This document shows positions 58,560 through 64,000 of a stretch of 64,000 bases of DNA, piece after piece (the first letter of the stretch is position 1; every line of letters starts with the position of its first letter). The stretch covers positions 6,339,001 to 6,403,000 of the forward strand of contig JAYKKI010000074.1 in NCBI GenBank assembly GCA_039881145.1, in the 5' to 3' direction. Both the position numbers and the translations under genes were made by a program. Under the pieces are notes generated by a model that was not told the DNA's origin, ran no database searches, and saw only the letters and a program-made list of their open reading frames with translations. Source of the DNA: Druceiella hillmani (taxonomy: Eukaryota; Arthropoda; Insecta; Lepidoptera; Hepialidae).

Positions 58560-59826
58560 AGCCTTTTTACTTTACTTTTGTACAGATCATCTTCTATATT
58601 CTAATATACACATTGGAGTATCTGTTGATATGTCGCAATATAATTTTTTTCTTATTATTGAGTAAAAACATCCTGTAGGAATTACCCTTCTTTCCGGGTT
58701 ATAAAGAAGCCTATATCTGTCCAGACGTTTAGGGGCGATCGAGTAATGAAAATCCAAACAAGACTTCAAGAAAACAACAAGAAAATCCAACTAAAACAAA
58801 GCCGCAGGAAAATAACCTTTTATTTTTGCCACACGAACTGTATGCATGCCAAATTTGGTAGCTATTCGTTGCTCGGTTGAACAGTTATTAGGTAACAAAC
58901 AAATCGACGAATAAACTATCGGTATTACAAGGGATAATTAATATTCTTTTTTTATTTCTATTTATTTAAATGCTTCACCAAATTTATCCTTTTTAATAAC
59001 AATTTTAAATAAACTTAAAAATAGAGTAAAAATACCTAGCAGTGTCACCCAAAAATGAAATGTAAACATACTGTATACCACAGTATGTTTACAAACAAAA
59101 AGAGTACGATATTTTTTTTAATCATTGGAAAGTTTCCATTCGCTGCTCGTTATTTAGAAGTTTTCTAAAAAGTAACAAGTTTTTTGTTTGTAATTTAATG
59201 TAAATAAAATCAATGACATATTATAAACGATTACATATTACAATGGGCGCTAAAAATGTGTTCCCAAGAAGAAGAACGTATTAACTGACAATTTGATTCA
59301 TCATTCCTTATGTCAATTCATTTCCCGACGACCGCCAACGAGCTGGCGAAAAGAATTAACTTCCTTCACGAGCCGAGCGGCACGTGCAACGAACAGTTAC
59401 ATAGTATCACTAGCCCCCCGTATGCGCCAATCTTCATAATCTCGCTTTATCATTACTATATATTAAAGAACATCCAATATTTTGAATTTCCCGTGCCAAA
59501 TTTATCGAACAGACGTTAAATCAAGCACCGATGTAACTACGAAATACTTAGAAATTATTCTCTATACGAAATGTATTTTTACTCCTTAACTAATAATAAA
59601 ATCACTAGTCATGCGAGATATATATTATATCAGTACACTTTGAGTTGATTCCTCTGCTACCAGCTTACTCTCGATATAATATGAAGATATGCAGTAAATT
59701 TGACGAGTGATCCGAGCTTCGTGTAATTCACGTATAATCAATACAGCGTAGATATTAAATCTTTGTTATCGATGATTAATTTATCGGTTGTACGTACTAG
59801 AACTTCTCGCCATATTTTAATGTATG
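58560..59826. other. Intergenic, no gene seen
   Basis: Open frames at 58587-58790 (-) and 59310-59519 (+) are unrecognised. A short hairpin lies at 59061-59093. Confidence 0.5.
59061..59093. repeat. 14-bp perfect inverted repeat with 5-nt loop
   Basis: tgtaaacatactgt, loop atacc, acagtatgtttaca. Confidence 0.92.
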
Positions 59827-60706
59827 AATATATAAGTGTACGAAGATGCACAGAAGAACGTGACTTATTTTATTACATGTAATCGATATAGTTTTTCAGG
59901 TGATATGCAGTCTATTTGTCGTTCGAGAAAGTCTTACTAATCATTATATACACTTTAAGATTCTTCCGATCCAGAAGCAGATGGGTGTATACTTTATATT
60001 CTATATAAGTGTACGAAGATACACATAAGAACGTGACTTATTTTATTACATGTAATCGATACAGTTTTTCAGGTGATATGCAGACTATTTGTCGTTCGAG
60101 AAAGTCTTACTAATCATTATATACACTTTAAGATTCTTCCGATCCAGAAGCAGATGGGTGTATACTTTATATTCTATATAAGTGTACGAAGATGCACATA
60201 AGAACGTGACTTATTTTATTACATGTAATCGATACAGTTTTTCAGGTGATATGCAGACTATTTGTCGTTCGAGAAAGTCTTACTAATCATCATTATACAC
60301 ACTTTAAAATTCTTCCGATCCAGAAGCAGATGGGTGTATACTTTATATTCTATATAAGTGTACGAAGATACACATAAGAACGTGACTTATTTTATTACAT
60401 GTAATCGATACAGTTTTTCAGGTGATATGCAGACTATTTGTCGTTCGAGAAAGTCTTACTAATCATTATATACACTTTAAGATTCTTCCGATTCAGAAGC
60501 AGATGAGTGTATACTTTATATTCTATGTAAGTGTACTAAAATGCATAGAAGAACGTGACATATTTTATTACATATAATCGATATAGTTTTTCAGGTGATA
60601 TGCAGACTATTTGTCGTTCGAGAAAGTCTTACTAATCATCATTATACACACTTTAAAATTCTTCCGATCCAGAAGCAGATGGGTGTATACTTTATAGTCT
60701 TTGATA
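59827..60706. repeat. Five-copy tandem repeat, 173-176-bp unit
   Basis: gtgtacgaagat-type unit starts lie at 59836, 60009, 60182, 60358 and 60531. Each unit contains cttattttattacatgtaat, tttttcaggtgatatgcag, tttgtcgttcgagaaagtct and ccagaagcagatgggtgtat. Units 3 and 5 share a catcattatacacac variant, which hints at expansion by pairs. Confidence 0.95.
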
Positions 60707-60954
60707 GCATATATCTCTACGTGTAATTATTGAAACTTCAACATTTGTTTCCATCGATTCATAGTAAAATCTAAAAAAGATTATCTTGGAAGAAAAACCG
60801 TGTAATTAATATTCAAAATATTGAAAGAAAAATGCTTTAAAAGATGAAACTTTAACTCATTAAGTTAGCCCACAGTTTTTCTTATAGATTAATATAGTTA
60901 TATTTTGCTATGTAATCGTATCTCAGAACAGTAATTCACTGCTCGACATTTTTC

Positions 60955-61003
60955 TTTGATTTGGGATATCTAACGTAGAATACGTTAGATATCCCAAATC
61001 AAA
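60955..61003. repeat. Perfect 23-bp palindrome with a 3-nt loop
   Basis: Arms 60955-60977 and 60981-61003 are exact reverse complements (outer tttgatttgggatatcta, inner aacgta) around gaa. Confidence 0.97.
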
Positions 61004-61684
61004 TCTATAAATAGATTCATATCTAACTCACCGTTTTATCCTGATAATATATTTTACGATAATAGCAATTTTAGTATCTACTTTCAATAAGGTATATTGT
61101 GAAAATCTCTCGTTTAATAACCATTGTTACAAAAAAAATTATTCATGACATTATGACAATTTTCTCTCTAACTTCCAAAAATCTGGTAACAAAGCCGCAC
61201 ATATAATTATTTCTATTTCGTGCCGAAAAGTGATTGTCTGTCCTATTTTTTAGATTTCGTATCTGCCCATTAACTTTATATTTAATTCTAAATAAGAGAA
61301 AGGAACTTCTATCTTTCCCATCCTATCCAATATTCGTGTTTTATTCGTAAAAATTGAACGGTACCATTTCCATTATTCTAACGACTAACTAATGTCACAT
61401 GTTCAAGGTCCAAAAAACATTTGCGGAACACGTTTAGCAAACACACTCGCCTGATCAATCTTAATCATCCTGTGCTCATCCTTGAGCGACGCGTTGTCTT
61501 CGGGCGCAACCCTCGCTTTAGCACTAATCGCCAGGTCGCTAGGCCGGTATCATCTTCCGAGCAATTTAACTATTAGGGTGCCTTAATTGGTAATAAAGGC
61601 GGCGGCGAAATCGGCTCTTTGCGGACTGCAGTGATTCTTTCTACCGCGACCCGAGAAGTTGCTTGTTTGATCGACTTTTCGGAA
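61004..61684. other. Upstream region of the transporter gene
   Basis: Base composition becomes markedly GC-richer from about 61380 to 61750, as expected near a promoter or leader exon. No specific site is certain. Confidence 0.4.
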
Positions 61685-61695
61685 TTATAAAAAAG
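61685..61695 (+). promoter_or_regulatory. Possible TATA-like element
   Basis: ttataaaaaag lies 55-65 bp upstream of the transporter ATG. It would leave a leader of only about 30 nt, so it may simply be leader sequence. Confidence 0.2.
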
Positions 61696-61749
61696 TATAC
61701 GATTGAGGTAGAAGAGAGGCTGCGCCCGTCGATGTGGGATTAGTTGGTC

Positions 61750-61888
61750 ATGTCTGATGCGAGTGGGAAGATTGAAAAGAGGGAACAATGGGGGCACAAG
61801 TTGGAGTTTCTGCTGTCGTGTCTCGGGTACGCAGTCGGCATCGGCAATGTTTGGCGTTTCCCGTACATGTGCTACAGGAATGGAGGAG
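61750..61888 (+). CDS. SLC6-family neurotransmitter/amino-acid transporter, first coding exon
   Basis: The ATG at 61750 is preceded three codons upstream by an in-frame TAG, so it is the first start. The 46 encoded residues are a short cytoplasmic tail ([12 protein letters not shown]) and the whole of transmembrane segment 1, [20 protein letters not shown], ending GG. This is the SLC6 signature; A28 and N33 correspond to residues that bind sodium in the LeuT fold. The exon ends GGAG|GTAAGT in phase 1, which would continue as G-A-F in most members. The [13 protein letters not shown] form is closest to glycine/proline-type transporters and related insect orphans. The next exon is not within the remaining 2.1 kb. 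The protein would import a small amino acid or transmitter with Na+ and Cl- across the plasma membrane. Confidence 0.9.
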
Positions 61889-62949
61889 GTAAGTGGATCT
61901 ACCTATTTTAAGAAGGATTTGTTGTTTATTTATAAGCACATATATAGCTATGTTCACTTGTAAATATTTTGACCCAAAAACCTGAATGTTGATTTAGATC
62001 TTAATATTTTCAGTTCCATTAGTTCGATGGAACATTTGGATTTGTAATGTCGGAAAGGAGCATTTTAAAAGGGTATTGATAAAAAATTACATTAATTTAA
62101 AAAAAAAATGACATGTGTATTGTAACAAAAAAATAACATGTGTAGTGTAACAATTGATATGTTAATTTATTAGCATGATTAAGGATTAACAATGAAACGT
62201 ATAAAGGGTAAAAATGGAACACTTATAAAATCACTTACGTGTCCGTCCACCTGTCCATCTGTCACATCCGTTTTTCTCAGGTATTTTTTCATATATTTAC
62301 AGAAAGTGAAAATTTTGCATTATAATAAAATATAATAAATAAATTTTATTTATTATAAGAGCATATATTACTATATGGTTTATAATAAACAGAATGAAAT
62401 TATACCATGTTATTATTGTGTTGGACTATGGCCAGAGAAAAATTGATAACGCAGATTCATAAAACAGTGGGATAATAAAACGTGAGGGCCATGGAAGAAA
62501 TGAATGAATTATTAGAAGAATGTCTAAAAGATTGAAAAAAGAAACTATGAAGATAATAAAGGGTAGATGAAAGCATGTACGCGAATGAATGAAGAGAGAC
62601 ACGTATGTCGGGATAAAGGTTATGGCACTTCGTTGTCGCTGTAAAAAAGATTGGAACTGTATATAAACAGATTATTGTATATATCACCTTATATAGCTAT
62701 AAAAAGATAGATGGATAGATTATTGCATGTTAGAATTAATATTTTACTATTAGAATTTATAACTATGACACCTTAAGATAATTTCAGTACCTTGACTCTT
62801 TCATTACAAAGAAAGAAAGCCGTGTATCCGAAATTCGACATCATAAAGGAATGAAAGATAGCAAAGAAATGAATAAACAAAATCTGGGAGAAAAGTAATA
62901 TCTCCATACGTAATAAACGTTCGTTTATCTTTTCTTTTGTCTCTACAAA
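61889..62949. other. Intron of the transporter gene, nothing coding recognised
   Basis: AT-rich; includes a short 'acgtgtccgtccacctgtcc' motif common in decayed insect repeats. Long A/G-rich stretches near 62460-62620 are unassigned. Confidence 0.5.
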
Positions 62950-63330
62950 TTTGAAAGTTGAATCCTAAGTTGAAAATCACGGATACAGAAAGGATTGGAG
63001 TATATGGAATACAGATCGTTTATTGAGAATACTCGAAACAACTCATCGTACAAAAACTTTCATTTTAAGTGAGTTAAACTTAAGATGTCGGCAACAACTA
63101 TCCGCTGTTTACCTGCGCAGAATTATTTAATATTTCGGCCACGTCATACGAAAAGTACTGACAATTAGAGAACCCGATAGTGATGAACAGAATAGATGCA
63201 AATAACCAGTAGGGTCGAAGTTGGAGACGAGTTGACCCAAGAGCTGAACCGGCGTCCCATCACGCTGAGGATCGAAACCGATAAATTTTCGAAATATTTC
63301 ATCAGGTTGGGTCACGATTGTCAATAAATC
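62950..63330 (+). pseudogene. RTE-type LINE C-terminal relic
   Basis: In shifting + frames the stretch reads LSAVYLRRIIKYFGHVIRK, then REPDSDEQNRC, a VGRS-like piece and INFRNI. This resembles the end of RTE-type endonuclease/reverse transcriptases (LRRILKYFGHIARK, GRSPTRW). Only the tail is present, with several frameshifts, as expected for an old 5'-truncated LINE. Confidence 0.55.
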
Positions 63331-64000
63331 GATAAAGGAAAAACTTGGTCTTTCTTCAAGTTTCTAATGATTTATTTTCCTTCATCGTCGATGATAATTA
63401 ACACTTATATTAATATGAATATGAATAGTCTTAGAGAGCAAAGTTAGAATCGATGTAAAAAAGCAGAAAAAATCCACAAATTGCCATTAAAACAAAAAAA
63501 ATGTCCCCATTATTTTTAAGTCCAGCAACCATATTCAGTATTTTAATTTACAGTAAACTATATTTTAATCACACTGTAATAATGAAACCTTTGCTTGTAA
63601 TACACTAATATAGTATATATATTTTTTTTTTGCAGAAACTACGTCTCTAGTGTTCTGTGTATGAACTTTATTCGCTATTTATTAATAACAATTAAACTGG
63701 CAATGGTAAATACAATGTTCCGTTCTAAAAAAAAGGCAAGAAAATGACAAATTTATCAAAAATTGCAAATTCAAAGTCAATAGGTCAAAGGACCGAGAGA
63801 TCTGTGAAAACGGCCATATACGCCTAATAAATTTATTTATTCAACTGTTATAACATAAATTTAGTTATACGCAGAGTTGCTCATTTCGTTTACACACTAT
63901 TTTTTTAAACATTCTTTATTGGATATGCATGATACAATCTGAATATACATTTAGTTAATTATCATTGATGAAATGTACTTGATTTTATTTTCAAGTAATT
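63331..64000. other. No gene seen
   Basis: AT-rich intronic sequence; a T-rich tract before 63634 ends in tgcag but the following sequence is not an SLC6 exon. Confidence 0.5.

Noticed and set aside
60955..61003. miRNA precursor
   Set aside because: The stem is perfect, only 23 bp, and has a 3-nt loop; precursors have longer imperfect stems and larger loops.
61757..61963. Second open frame across the transporter exon
   Set aside because: It is a shadow in another frame of the SLC6 exon, which has the recognisable TM1 motif.
63600..63700. Second SLC6 exon after the T-rich tract ending tgcag near 63635
   Set aside because: The following sequence does not encode the G-A-F continuation of TM1 or any TM2-like segment.

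Overview
The window is AT-rich, intron-bearing eukaryotic DNA packed with decayed transposons, microsatellites and tandem repeats. The mix of mariner/Tc1, hAT, Jockey-type and RTE-type relics, the DUF7869-type relic and the repeat style suggest an insect, most likely a moth or butterfly. The species assignment is inference. No bacterial or viral gene organisation, tRNA, rRNA or CRISPR array was seen.

Two real genes can be supported, both on the + strand in the right half. The first is a complete nine-exon gene (36283-58459). Its exons join in frame at consensus splice sites to encode 623 residues. Order of parts, length and local similarity fit leucine-rich repeat-containing protein 43 (LRRC43). 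Introns make up over 90 percent of the gene and carry mariner-type transposons, a hAT fragment, MITE-like elements, a 190-bp (TA)n array and a 125-bp tandem repeat. The second is the first coding exon (61750-61888) of an SLC6-type sodium/chloride-coupled transporter, glycine-transporter-like; the rest of that gene lies beyond the window. Between them lies a five-copy 173-bp tandem repeat and a perfect 23-bp palindrome.

The left half (1-36000) has no gene I can name. It holds a 2.7-kb hAT element with matching terminal inverted repeats and a perfect 8-bp target duplication (5326-8044), a LINE RNase H relic, an unidentified decayed protein-coding stretch (12505-13192), a 780-bp element with long inverted termini (15994-16773), a four-copy tandem repeat near 18.4-19.0 kb, a DUF7869-type relic (26400-27640), a two-exon cysteine-containing orphan gene fragment (29751-30019), a Tc1 relic and a Jockey-type retrotransposon. 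The Jockey element and a neighbouring mariner-type relic sit between three (TA)n arrays, as if both had landed in one TA tract.

Two themes recur. There are about ten long (TA)n arrays, and there are many short near-perfect inverted duplications (hairpins), including a foldback family present in three copies.
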